From Trichoplax sp. H2 (Eukaryota; Placozoa; Uniplacotomia; Trichoplacea), in the NCBI GenBank assembly GCA_003344405.1, contig NOWV01000114.1, forward strand, positions 62,001 through 126,000: a stretch of 64,000 nt of DNA, in the 5' to 3' direction. Below, piece after piece: positions 10,760-29,850 of the stretch. Both the position numbers and the translations under genes were made by a program. The notes beneath the pieces were generated by a model. The model ran no database searches. It was not told the origin of the DNA and saw only the letters and a program-made list of their open reading frames with translations. Position 1 is the stretch's first letter, and every line of letters begins with the position of its first letter.

Positions 10760-13700
10760 ATGAATACGGATAGGCAAGTAATTGAGGACACCGATAGTAC
10801 TTATGCAAAGCTAAAGCTCAATATAACTGATGACTTACTCGCATCATCATCACCCTGGCATGAGGTTGGTACTTTTTTAGACTGGTAACTCTAATAAACG
10901 TATACATGATCCTACAGTATCAATAACTAATAAAATGCTGTTTAATTATTATTAATCGAACGATTCTTTTCGTAGATATTTAGGGCAGCCAGTGATGATT
11001 TGAGGGAAATACTGACTGAAGAAGCATTTCATAAAATTATTCAATTTGCTGCTTCTGATCTATTAGGATTTAATTTTACTCATCATGTAACCTCGTGGCA
11101 AAATTACCGCGTAAGATACTCAATTCCTCTTACATTTAAATTAACCAATGCTATGTAGCGTGATGATACTGTACACAATCTCACGAAAGCATCAAAGTTG
11201 ATAGCGTTTATAAAATAACTTATACTATTAGCCGGATGAAAATACAAGTCTGCAGAAGAAATTTAATAATTAAATAGTATGGTGCTACTTTACTGTAAAA
11301 AATTGCAACTAAATAATTCAATAAAATAAAGTAAATAAGCGAAAAATGAATCCATTTATTGCACTTACAGGGTTCGACTGCAAGCTGTAATGTAAATTCT
11401 AATAGACTTGAAACTGAACATTGGTTAAAGAAAAAATTACAAACAATATTTGAAAAGCGAAGAATAAACCTTGCTAGTCCTATTAATGGAATGCAAGAAT
11501 CTGAAGCTTTTCTTAATTATACCATTAGAACTTGTGTTAACAGAATTAACCAGTATATCAGTTCATTAAGTAATCAGGACATGCCAATGAAGCGAGATAT
11601 AACCAAGTGTAAGTTAAATTTAATATTTACTTTCTTACATTTAAAGTCAATTAAAATCAAAAATTTTACCACCCGATACGAGTATTAGGTGGACCAGTAC
11701 CATACTCGTTATATGAGTTTTTATTTTATTAACAATACAGTCAGAGTAAGTGATGTCGTGCCTCCAATAATACTTCCAGTGAGAACGTGTGTATTTAGTC
11801 AAGAAAGTGAAACTATGGGCAGCATTTTGGCCAATATGATAGAAATAGATTTTGATTTTACAAAGGAAGTATGCAATCATCTTAATGGCTACCTACTACC
11901 GAAAAGTTTAAGACAGAAGCTCTTAATAAATGTACTACTCAATGAATCGCTATTAAACGAAAATAATTATGGTAAGTGCTTTTCAATTTGCTTATTTACT
12001 GTCGAATATGAAGAAGCCAATCTTCATATATTCCCGTCAGCTATGTATTATTTTTGAGATTTTAAATTACATACTTATACACGTATATTTATTCAGATGT
12101 GAGCCCTAAGACCTTGCTGCAAAAGCACCAAACTGCTTTTAAGGCATCTATCGAGCGTGAAATTAAAACATTTTTTGACGGCTCCCTGATTGGATCATCA
12201 ATTGCCGGACTTTTACGTCAGAATATAAGCGGGGTAATCCAGTGATATTTCAGTGATGTGATATATAAAGATTCATTAGAATTGAGAAAATCGAACTCAA
12301 TTACCGATGCTTATTTCTTCTACTGATTACAAATTAACTAGTTTGTTGTAGTAACTTTAAAATGGCGTATTTATTTTATTGTAGGTTATAGCACAGTCAC
12401 CTGCTATACGTGATAATTCCACCGAAAGGCGAGAAAGGATATTATTTGAAGTTCTGAGTATCGTCTACGCACATAATAAAACTTATGAACCGCAATACAT
12501 TTACAATTTGTATCCATTAATAATAACATATGAAGACGCTTATTCTTCGATTGACGGTAATTTCTGGAAGCTATTGCATACCATCACAGTTTATGTGATA
12601 CGTGCACGGACCGCGTAAATTTTATGCCCATTTAAGTTAATACCCGTAGCATTAAATTTTTTTATTTTAAATTTTTTAGAGTTGACCATGTTTTTAGCCC
12701 TGGTGTTCGCTGTGCTTTGGCCATATTGTTTCCCAATTATAGCTGAAATTCATGAAGCCACTGAAAGAGTTTTGGCTAAATTATTTTCAGAAGATAAGCC
12801 TTTAATGTCACATATATCAAATATTGCAAATATGGAAAATATAAAGGTAAAAGATAGCACGGAATGAAAGCAGTCAAAATTTAAATTTTACTCTAATTTG
12901 TCTATTTAAGCAATCGATCCTACGGAAATAATATTGATTCTTAACGAAACTGATCTTGCTCCATTTTTATCGTTACGTTACGATTGCAAGGATCTTCCAC
13001 TAGAGCTAATGTCTGGAGAACTAAAAATTAACTTTAACTTCGATGAAATTTGCACCGATAGTTTACATAATTCTTCAAGCCAGATGTCCTTATTTAAGTA
13101 TCTTATTCGCAAATGGATGGTAGAAATGTTCACAGGAATTCTTAACTTACCCAGTGTAATGTTCGTTCTTGATCAGTTACTTATGAATAAATTCAAGGCT
13201 GTCGTATTAGAAGACGTTAGTTTATCGTTAATTATGCTTTTACGTGAAGACTTAATGCAGTGTAAGGGCCATGCTGCGTTACTGAGGGTAAAGTTATTCT
13301 TTACAATACTGTAAAGATTCAATAGGCACAGTAAATACTGTATACTAGTGCATGATTATTCATGGTGTAATCATCATAACTACTTTAAGAAAATCTATTA
13401 CGTTGTCTCATGTTTATAATTACTTCAATAACATTTTTGGTTAGACCATGATACAAAAACCATGCAAGCTGTATACGACTGATATACAAGACGCTGTGGC
13501 AGCACTTCGTAGCGGTCAGCCTTTGTTTCAATCGGTTATCAACCATCTTAATAGAAAGTATGATAATTCAAATATTGAATATCAACCTGAGCTTTCGTTA
13601 AGAATTTCTCTAAAGTTCCAAATATACTTTTGTGATATCAGGCTTTGATTATTATATTGTAATTGTAGTGCATGGCTGTCTTATTCTGAAAAATCTACGG

Positions 13701-16700
13701 AGCTTTCATTACACGCGTTCCAGCCGTTTCAATTAAGAAGAATTACCTTAAGCCTCAATATTTCAACGGCTATTAATATGGCCAAAACTGGTAACAAGAA
13801 TTTTATTACATGTATACGTAAAGGCAGCATCCACAGTAACTAATATAACCTATTACTTGCTCAATACTTAATATTTTACGCTATCGTATCAAAACTACTT
13901 CCACCTCTGTCCTTGTGCTGATTTATTTAATCAATTAATGTTTCTCTCTTATATGCTACGCAAGATAACTATGACGACATAGTTCAGTCACATGCTATAC
14001 TGTCTCTCCGAGCAAGTGCCTACGTAATCTTTAGTATTCTGTTCGACAACGAAATTATATTTTCAAAGAGAACAAAATCACAACCGACCGTTGAGAAATA
14101 TTTGGAAAATAGTCAATCAATCAGATTGATATGGCCGATATCTGAAATTATTTCTTTTCATGATATTCAATCCCAATCTGGTTCTCGTGAAGCTCATGCA
14201 AGAATGTATATTGAATTAAAGTATCAAACAGATTTAGATGGTGACGATAAATTGCTAGGATATGCTATAATCTCTATGAAAAAATTACAAAATGATAACC
14301 CAAATCTTATTCGTTGGTCTTTGGAGTCACTCACATTGAAAAGTGACTTGATTTCCCTTGATAATCATCATAATTCTAACTGGCAGTCCAGCCACTCGCT
14401 AGCTTCTGATAAGTTATCAAAGTCTATAAAGTCATGCATAATTGCTTCTGTAGTAAGTGAAAATCTTTCGGAACATCTATCTCTACAAATGATTGATCCC
14501 AACATCTGGACGCCTCAACTTCAGCCAACTGAAACTGTCCATATTACTGAATTAACAAGTGATCTCGACTTTTATATCGACTCAATCCGTTACCTGCCAG
14601 ATAATGCAACTATTATTAAGGTAATAAGACTAAACGCGAGCGGCAATGTGTAAATGAGCGATCATTTACTGCATCTTCAAGTAATTGAATAAACTTTCAC
14701 TTTAGATTGCAATGTACAAATCTCGATTAAATCGACTGATATTTATCGCGTAAAATCCATACTTAATAGTTACAGAAGTATTTTAAATTTTTAATGTCTT
14801 ATTCTCTCTTTAGGTAGCTTATTCACTTTTTACCTCCTCTTGGGAAAAAATTAATTTCGTACCTGCCGATCAGTCGACTTCTTACCCAATTCTAACTTCA
14901 TCTGCAAAATGCCCGAAATTCACGTATCGATACTCCTTTGTTTCTGATAATAGTGACAAAGATATTTTGTGTTGGGAGCGCAACACAATATTGTTAATTC
15001 GCATTTTGACTGTTGATCTTCACTTCGGTAATGTCGCTGTACTCGGAAATGGATATTTACCGATTTTTACTAGGATAGATGATAAGGTATCGCTTTATTC
15101 CTAAAACTATTCTTGAACTTTAACAGTTGCTGAATTTAAATTATATTACTTTTTATACTATGAAGACAACCCTCAATTTTGGTGGACACCAGTTGGTAAT
15201 TTATCAAAATTTACCAGAACGAAATCAGTCACTAACCATGGAAAATATCGCACGCTTTTGTGTAAAAGTACCTGCAGCATCTATTGTAGTAAGGTTGACT
15301 CCCCATACCAAAGTAAGATATTGTTTATGATGGTACATGTATCAGTTTGTATTCAGCCATAGAGGAATTCTTTGGCTTAATTTAATATTTTTAAACTGTA
15401 AATAGCACAATAATTACGTGCTATTCATTATTTAGTATACGCTAATTTTAATTTAGATACATACTTAATATTGGATATCTTGTTGCAGGACTATGTTTCA
15501 CAACCAGAGTATACAAGTGGATATTACAAAACAGAAGCTTGTTATCCTACGAAGTCTGAAATAGACGTGATAAATCATTACTTAACTACCACAACCTATT
15601 CTTCTACTGTAGCAGATATTACCAAATCATTGATTCTGAAGGATAAGCCAGTAGTTCGTCAAGCAGCTCATCACTTAATGCGTGCAAATCATGACAGATC
15701 AACCTTATCAGCTCAAGCTGTCGGCAACGCTGTTAATCAGTTTAGGAAAAAAGTCTCTTTAGCGCGCTCTGCTGCTGTTGTTTCTAAAGGAATATATGAT
15801 GATGCAGTAAGTAATGCAAGTACAATCAACGATGCCAATAGCATATCGACTGAGAATTTATCGCCAAAGCAACATATTAGTACAGAAGCTAAGCAGGAGA
15901 TAAATATGTACATAAAGTCTCGTTTTCGTACAAAAGATCAATTATCTTATCTTGATTTATCTCGCTCTGTGCTATACGAAGAGTCAGTTGGTTTAACAGT
16001 AAAACTCGATAGACTTTATGGAATGCAATCGAAGGGCTACTTAAATGTCTTCTGTTACACATGGATGAATAAGCGTTCTAATGATGAAGGAAACTGTCTT
16101 TTACTTTCTCACAAACGAGACTGCTGGCATAAAACCGCATCACCTTTATTCATCGATTCCCAGCATGTTAGCGCTGATTTTTGCAAAGCAAAAACTAAAA
16201 CTGGCGTTATCTAATAATTATGTTTTTACTTTCTAACATAGAAATTTCAGTCTCCATATGGTCATGCTGTTGCTTTAGTCCTTATGGTTTACGGTGTGGA
16301 GAGATTTAATTACATTCCTACTACGAACACGCAAAGTGGAACTACCATTGCACAAAATGATCCAGACTTAGATCCGAAATATATCGGCTGGAGCATATTA
16401 CCACTGTTCAGCAGGTCCTACATTCAATACAATTTCCATATTCAGACTAACGCATTTGATACTTAATTAAGTCATAACAAATATGGCATCTTTATAATTG
16501 TAAGATATTTAAACATTAAATCATCTTACGAATAGTAACTGCGTTGCCTGTTCCAAATATTTATTGCCATTATATGACAACTACCCACAGGTATTAATTT
16601 ATAATTAAACTAGCTTTTGGTAATTGTATCTTCAAAATTCATACTTTTTTCTGGTTAATTAATAATTTTAAAGGCGGCTTTGTCAATATCTCCGACAAAG

Positions 16701-17265
16701 ACAATATCAAGTCTTTTGCAAACAGCTATCAAGCAGCAAAAAATTTCTGTTCTAGTAAGATTGCAAAGGTTTTTGTAACGTTTTAGGGTAGCAGTTACCA
16801 CTCTTTAAGCACTAAAATCAAACACGTGTTTTACTATCATCTATTTAGCCGACTGCAAGTCTCGAAATTAGTCTTTGGGATGGTCACTTTTCCCAAGATG
16901 AATGCTATCCGTTGAGGGTATCTATTTACATAAGCTTTACACAGACACCAAGATATCCTAAGGACATATTTATTATTTCTCGCAGTCGATATATAAACCA
17001 ACTATTAATTAATAGTGGAATATGATTCTTAATATGTAAATTGTAGGTAAACAACGACTTCTTCCAGTTGGGTGATGCAGATCGACTCCAGAGCACGATT
17101 TTGAGTGATACTTTTGAGTGTGGAACATTGATGGAATTCTTTATTGAATCTCTACCAGAAAAAGATAAAAAGCCGTCAGAAGAATTACTAGCAGATGCAT
17201 TTCGTAGTTTCGAAGTACACCTTAATGAAATAATGGAAAAGAAATTGGCAAGTAGTATCATTTAG
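10760..17265 (+). CDS. Large unidentified conserved-looking protein with TBC-like and C2-like regions
   Basis: I do not recognise this gene by name. Exons I can join in phase: 10760-10864, 10976-11110, 11371-11608, 11741-11971, 12097-12233, 12385-12556, 12680-12846, 12991-13287, 13445-13596, 13669-13790, 13965-14620, 14814-15086, 15127-15312, 15489-16166, 16242 to about 16414, about 16674-16770, about 16851-16917, 17047-17265 (TAG). The join between 16414 and 16674 is unsettled. The product is roughly 1,350 residues, mostly helical in the first half. The segment at 13081-13287 (RKWMVEMFTGILNLPSVMFV, then LDQLLMNKF and LLREDLMQ) resembles the last helices of a TBC Rab-GAP domain, without an obvious Arg/Gln finger. 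The second half has beta-rich pieces ending in blocks such as LNFGGHQLVIYQ and ASLEISLWDGHF that look like C2-type folds. Possibly a cytosolic or ciliary trafficking protein; that is a guess. Confidence 0.7.
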
Positions 17266-17943
17266 CAACACATGTTGCGTAACGAAGATAATTCCATAAC
17301 TACTACAAGTACATCTTTCTCGAAATTTTTAGAGACAGGACCATAATCAAGAAGGAAGTTACTAAACTACTATGTTGAATAATAAAGCGACAAATATGAT
17401 GGCATGTATTTTAGATCTTCTGTCATGTCATACATATTAAATGATATGTAATAATGTTGCTATTTGACGTATGTAGCTTACATAAAAGATACTGTATATT
17501 GTATACGTGTACGTGTATGTGATACTCGATAACGACACACTAAATCTTTCAACGAGGAGTGCCAGAATTTTGACCTTGATTTCTTCAAAATTTTAAATGA
17601 AGCGAAAACCGCATTAAAAATAGCGGATCCATTTTCAATTGCTGGCAATTATTTTATTTTATCATAAACTACCTTCTATTCTGTAACAGTACCTTATCTT
17701 ATAAAGGAGATATATTTAATCATTGGTATTAATAAAAAGAAACGGCTAATTCTTTCGGAGTTTATTTATAAGAGTAGCCTGATAGTAAAAGCCATCGCCA
17801 AGAGTCGCTTGCTGTCGTCGTTAGTAGCAATGTAAAATACATGGTAAGTCCCATATCAATTCCATTTACGTAAATAATTATAATTTAAAGGGTACAAGAC
17901 TTAGATATTTGATCATAGATATTTAATATCGCAAAATCAATCG
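17266..17943. other. Convergent intergenic interval
   Basis: Lies between the 3' ends of the unidentified + strand gene and ARL6IP4 on the - strand. One short stretch, about 17552-17665 (+), reads NEECQNFDLDFFKILNEAKT before a stop and looks faintly coding, but no partner exon is apparent. Otherwise AT-rich sequence, presumably both 3' untranslated regions. Confidence 0.4.
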
Positions 17944-19107
17944 CTAATTAGCCAGACAAACTTTATTAATTCTTTGATGTTGTTCTTTAGAAACGATTTC
18001 TTCAAGGATCTCACCACTGCCTTTGATTAACCTGAAAGATTAACTGATTAAATAAATTTATTTATGAAATCATATCGGTGCTACTACCGTGAATGCGTAT
18101 CAAAAATAAACGAATACAAACTAGCCTGAATAAGCTGAGTATGATATAAAATTTAGTATACTGACACAGCTTGAAGTACGGATGATATAAAATGATGAAT
18201 GTCATTTCAAGAAATTGGCGAAAATGTACTGACAAATGATCACTAGACGGAGAAGGGTGCTAAATGCATACGTCATACACACAGCAGTATCTAGATGCTG
18301 TACATATTTACAGTAATTCGCGTAAAATTTAAGCGTAGTTAACAAGCTTGTCTTGTAGTTCGACTTTCGAATTACTAACTGACATTTCCAGTATTTCTCC
18401 GTACTCCGGTACTGTAGCTAAACTGTGCTAGTAATCATATTGATATGTATAACTAGAATATAACCACATAAACTAGATATGGTGAAGATCGGAATGTATT
18501 TTCGAAAAATGTTTACTGTTAATAATGTGTAATTTACCTATTTCTGCCGGTTTCTGGATCATAAACTCTTCTTATGACGCTTTGTTGCTTGTCCCATTCT
18601 TCTTTCGTCATAGGTGCAAAATTTTTCTGTTGTTCAACAGGTCCTAAGATAATCAGTACACGATTAAAAATGATACCACATCATGCACTCAGATCCAATA
18701 AAACGTCTAATCTAGAACTGTTTCTTTAGTAAATCGAGGTGAATTACTGTACTGTATTATAATTTTTTTATTTTATAATGATAATTATTATTACTTTGCA
18801 GCTAATACATCATACTGTACTCATAAGATAATAAAATCATAACTGTGCTATGCAAACCCGTCGAAGCATCCTTCTGGGAAGTCTTCGCTGCTGCGTCGTC
18901 GGCGTCCTGTGAATTTTTGTATTTTTTATCCTTTCTTTTTTCTTTCTTAGCAGACTTATTATCCTTCTTGTTTTTTTTCGATTTTTTCTTTGAATGTTTC
19001 TTTTTTTCGTGGCTATCTTCCGATGAATGCTTTCTTTTGTTTTTATTCAAACATTGACCATCATTCTTCGGATTTAACGCAAATTTATGATATCCTTTGT
19101 CACTCAT
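17944..19107 (-). CDS. ARL6IP4: ADP-ribosylation factor-like protein 6-interacting protein 4 (ARL6IP4/SRp25 family)
   Basis: Nuclear, splicing-associated protein with a lysine-rich N-terminal half. Three exons: 18858-19107 (start ATG at 19107), 18538-18643 and 17944-18031. Exon 1 gives a low-complexity Lys/Ser region ([18 protein letters not shown]), typical of nuclear-speckle proteins. Exon 2 carries the diagnostic block [20 protein letters not shown] followed by DPETGRNR. Exon 3 gives [20 protein letters not shown] and a stop a few residues later. Splice phases agree. The C-terminus is shorter than in vertebrates, which have about 15 more residues after the INK motif. The gene is divergent from S6K, with 754 bp between start codons filled largely by a palindromic array. 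Confidence 0.92.
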
Positions 19108-19323
19108 GATTATTGGAATTCGGTCTTCGATTTATGCGTATTATACTCGTATAATTATAACCATATCTATTGGTCTAATCGTAATTTAGTTATTCAATGA
19201 TGAATGATGATATGGATAACTACCGCACAAAGTGCGGATGGATCTAGTAGAGATATAAAAAATTATTTTAAACTATCTCTACTAGCATAATATCGTCGAC
19301 GATCAAGAACCACAATGTGTGAC

Positions 19324-19703
19324 ATACAGTACAGTATACAGATAGTAGTATAGTACTGTACAGTATACTGTGCATGATATGAAGTACAGTACTGTACAGT
19401 ACTGTACTGTACTGTACTGTACAAAGCCTACTGTACATTGTACTGTACAGTACCGTATGAAGAAGGAAAGCTACAGTACAGCACAGTATTGCACTCATCC
19501 CACACAGTACAATGTACGGTGTACTACAGTACTATACGGTACTCCATGATGCACTTCAGACTACAGTACAGTACAGTACTGTATACTGTACTGTACTGTA
19601 CAGTTCGTACAGTAATGTACAGTACTTTGACTCACTTGAAACCATTATGGTAAAACACTACAGTACTATACTGTACGTACTGTGCTGTACTGTACGTACT
19701 GTA
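19324..19703. repeat. TACTGTACAGTA palindromic array between ARL6IP4 and S6K
   Basis: About 380 bp rich in GTACTGTAC/TACAGTA words. It lies in the divergent interval, about 215 bp from the ARL6IP4 start (-) and about 160 bp from the S6K start (+). Open frames of about 70-100 codons through it are made of the repeat and are not genes. Its placement between two start codons suggests a bidirectional promoter component. Confidence 0.85.
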
Positions 19704-19861
19704 AGTAATCTAACATTAGGAATTTTAATCGAACTCAAATCCTTTCTGGTGGTTCTTAACCATCTGCATCTTACTCGTTTTACTCGTAAATCACTCGTTA
19801 TTCATAGTCTTTATCAATTTTAGATTATATCCTAGGCGTAGGTTTATCAATATTCGAAGCT

Positions 19862-25629
<5,768 letters not shown>

Positions 25630-28600
25630 CCGTATTTGTGAAATTGGAAATTACGATGTTAAATTTACAATTAGAAGAAACATTTCTTTGCTGTGTTTAT
25701 TTACTGTTTTATAGTTGCACTGTGCTTGAGCGACAATCTCATTACTGTACCAGTTTCAGCTATTCTGATGTTTAACCAGGAATGACATTACTTAATAGCT
25801 TGGTATAAAATGATTCAGGAATTACTATATTGATTTTTAGGAGTACATTTACTCCGTGAATATATGTAACGATCTTACTACATCGTTATTAAACGAAAAC
25901 ACATTTATTAAGACACCAAAAATTAGACAGCTCACTTGTAATATGATCTACAAGTATTGTCTTGCACAATTTAAAATTTCTACTGGCTTACACTCACCTT
26001 AATGTTTATTATATACAGGTAAAGGGATGCAGTACATTGTGCTGTCAATACTATTTTATTATCGATGTTAAATAGTTTTATTAAAAATTGCTCATATGTT
26101 CTAAAATTCTGTTGGTTTCAACTTCTATTGAAAATTCAGTATTAAAAGATCATGCCATTATTTGAAATTTAGCATACGTTGTGTCTAATTTCTGTACATA
26201 CAATCATGGACTACTAGAAGTAGAAGTAGTCCATGGTATAGTACATACGAGTACATGTGAACGTTGATGACTCCAAAGCCTTAGAAGATATATATTCTTA
26301 TCTCTGAAATTTCATAACAGTCATCACTTCTTCATCATGCTTTGAAGTCAACTTGTTTTAATCTGTTTTATTTAAGTTAAGGATAATTGTAATAACAGCA
26401 AACACGACTGTTAACAATAGTGAATAGTTGTAAACTAGAAATAATTCGATATTGAATTCGCTGTAACTTACTCGCAAGAATAGCGAAACTTAATAATGGA
26501 AAAGAAAATACGAATATGCTTGTTTTGGGGCTCAAACAATTATCGATTTTAACACTTTAGCTAAAACACAACAAACTACATTCCTTGGATATTTGCGATT
26601 CCTACTTACAATGATGTATCTACGCGAAAAGAAAAGATTATAGCCTTCTCCAAATATAATGTCAGATATATTAGATCATTTTGACTAAATGCATTAAGTA
26701 AGATTGGTGTAACAATTAACCTGTTATAAGTACTTCTTGATCTAACATATTTGTACCTTCATTCATTCTGTTCTACATTCTATTCCATGCACAACATCTG
26801 TAGGCATACTCATGGACTATTAGTATTCCACGATCCTGTGAACTGGAAACTATCCAGTACACAACATACATTTACTAAACGTAGGAAAGATTACCGTCGA
26901 AAAAGGTAACGCTATTACACTGCAAGTATCCTAAGCTGTAGTACCGAGACATATTAATGTACAATAGGGAAAGTAGTTTACGGCGATACAGTCTTTTAGA
27001 TCAAGTGGTGCACCCCTTTTGTATCTCATGATTGTACTTGAGTTCTTTAAATTACATGCAACTACCTTAGCAGTAACTTTATAACGTAAACTTAACATAG
27101 AAATAAGAACTTGACGTCTCGAAGGAACTACATGTACTGTAATACTACAGAAATCTCTATTTTACTAGACATCGGGCCAGTAACTTCTAAATGGCCGCAT
27201 TTCTTATGTTACTATATACATCCACACATTTGCCATTTCTAATAATTAAATAATCAAATCATCACGGCTAACTTATGCTCTAAGCGTGCAGAATTACGCT
27301 GCAAATTAACATTTCTTGTTCGATATTCCAAATACAGTAAAACGGGCCCTAATATATTACTGTAAATTAATGCTATTGTAAGATACATAAACTGGCAAAC
27401 GTAGTACCATATCAAGTTTATTCCTTAATAACATACTCATAACGGAATTTCGGACGTGTGTAACGGCCAATGTCGGAAATGTAGTCAGCTGGCTGTTCCA
27501 TATGCTTTGTATCAATATACACGTAGGGTAGCTACTTAACACATAGAGTATCATGCTCAGAATAAAACGCAGGTATTTCAGGGTTAGCTGTATCAATGAC
27601 TTCAATAATAAATTTTAGTTTAAAAAATATTAATCATAGTTCGTAAGTGTATAGCTTTAACATTCCTTCAAAAATTTTAACTTTCAGTTTAATTGTTTAG
27701 AGCGAATAATCAAATGATTATCTAAGCTTCAATTACATAATTTTATATATATTATATACTAAAACAGGATATATGTCCATATAACGGGTTCTAAAATATA
27801 GTTCTATCGGCCGTTTTTAAAAATATAAAGTAGCCCAGATCCTACATAAAATGTGGATAAGTATTGTATTGTTATGTCTTTCTTTAAATATAAAGTTAAG
27901 AATCATAGACAACATCAAGTTAATTCAACACTGAAGGAAACCACAACAGGATGGTTAAAGTAGTAAATTGGTAACTAAAGCAGTATTTTTCTTATCTAAT
28001 ATAATCTCATACACAATTGCATGCGTTTTCTTCATTGCAATGATAATTATGACATTAACATATTTGATTAAGCGTAGCCACACACAGCAGAAGAAATTTT
28101 GATTATTTTCGTGGTTTATTAACTTGTTTTACAGGTAACAGGCTTCTCCATGGATAAATTTTTTTACGAAAATAGAATTACAGAAAAACTTTAACATCTA
28201 AGCATCACTCATTATCTGAAATATAAAATCTAAATACGATGACAACCCTCTAATATTCTAACTAGAATAATAATGAGCTATACTTATAAGTAAAGACAAT
28301 ATCTAGTTGAATAATAGTGTGTTTCATAATATATAAAATAAGCGATCTAAATGAGAGGGAAGCAAAAGAATATAAGAAGTTCTATTAAATTCTTCTTGAT
28401 TGATTGAAATTCTTTCGGGTTTAATTTAATATTTACAATGCAAGCTGTTTATAGCATTGTGTAAGCAATACACTCTTGGGCTTCATTGTCTTGGCTGTCA
28501 TGGAAACAATCATAGATTAATTTAGTCTTAAATTTCAAATTTCACCCGACAACAACGTTGCACAGATTTCATATTTAAGCATAGCCAGGTAAGGTGTAAT

Positions 28601-29850
28601 TGTGTTCCTACATGTGAAGCCTTATTGATATCATTCTTTTTTCATTAGATATATTGAAATAGCAGTATAATCAGGATTTGCATTTCTTACCGCATGCTTA
28701 TTTAGGAAATGGCGATGATAGAATAGCGCATCAGCGAATTTTTAACACGCAATAGCTGCTATTAACTACTGTGGTTCTCTGTAAACATTATATGTATATA
28801 TAATTCCAGATATTAATCTACTGATATAAAAGATGAAATTTCAAAAAGCGATATGTAAAGAATAGAAAAGAGGTATTGTTACCTTTACATTTATCTATGA
28901 AAAGCAAAAATCTACAACAATATCCATTCAATACTTGAACTAACTACATTTACAACGTTATTAGAACAACTTTCGTCTTAGAAGTTATAGATACGAGGTA
29001 AATTCAAATCTATACCAAATTTGTAGCTTATATGTAGACAGTTCTAATAGTAATATGGTCAAAAATGCGGTAATAGTTGGGTTGAGATTCATAAAACCCA
29101 ATTTTTATACCAACGTGTGAAATTCATTTAAGAAATATAGAGAATACTTATACATACGAGTTAAAAAAAATTTAGCCACTAATAATTTCAGTTCTATTCG
29201 TTTGGGTCTAAGATAAAAAAGTTCCACGCAATAAGTTAGCCTTTATTTCATTATTAGCTTCAAAGCCAATCGGATATCTTCCTCTTCATATTTAAACGAC
29301 TTACTGGCGTATGAAATAAGAGTGGCTTGCCATGCTACTAAAATCATACAAATCTTTTGCTCGCATATACTATAGATTGATCAGGAAAACTTTGGTATTA
29401 TAGCTTTTAAGATACAGGCCTGTCTTGCTTGGATTATTTCTTTGTTTAAACCAATATAAAAACTATTTATAGTTACGTAATATTTAAAGCATAACTGTCT
29501 CAAGGGAACTGTAGACTATAATGGATTGATATTGAGAATGTCTTTCTAAATTAAATTGCAAACTATACAATGATTGGTTGGTTAGATTTTTAAAGTATCT
29601 ACTGCGGCATCCTTCCATTGCCACTACGTGTATTTATTCATGCTAATTTATTAGAATGACAAGTATGCTATTATTCCTGCGTCATTTTTAGGCCTTTATT
29701 AGTCTACAAATACTTTGAACATCACTACATAACAATTAAATGATTCCTTATCTCACTGTTTAAGTTAATGTTATCGTTTTCACATTATATAATCTATGTT
29801 ATTGAATTTTTAAATCTTGATCTGGCCTTTCGATCACGTTTACCTGAAGA
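25630..29850. other. 4.2 kb intergenic stretch, no gene seen
   Basis: No open frame here is longer than about 80 codons, and none resembles a known family or is bounded by convincing splice sites. One short perfect inverted repeat is at 26205-26235 (listed separately). The GTAC palindromic arrays seen upstream of other genes are absent, including directly upstream of the guanylate cyclase at 29851. Confidence 0.6.
26205..26235. repeat. Short perfect inverted repeat
   Basis: CATGGACTACT at 26205-26215 is followed after 9 bp by its exact reverse complement at 26225-26235. It lies in gene-free sequence. There is no T-run after it and no reason to call it a terminator in a eukaryotic setting. 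Confidence 0.7.

Noticed and set aside
12847-12990. Apparent frame break in the unidentified gene when using the acceptor at 12910
   Set aside because: Using the acceptor at 12990 (TTGCAAG) restores phase. The similar problem at 11609-11740 disappears with the acceptor at 11740. No frameshift is needed.
27357-27605. 82-codon minus-strand open frame in the 4.2 kb gene-free stretch
   Set aside because: No recognisable similarity, no splice context, isolated in AT-rich DNA; most likely chance.
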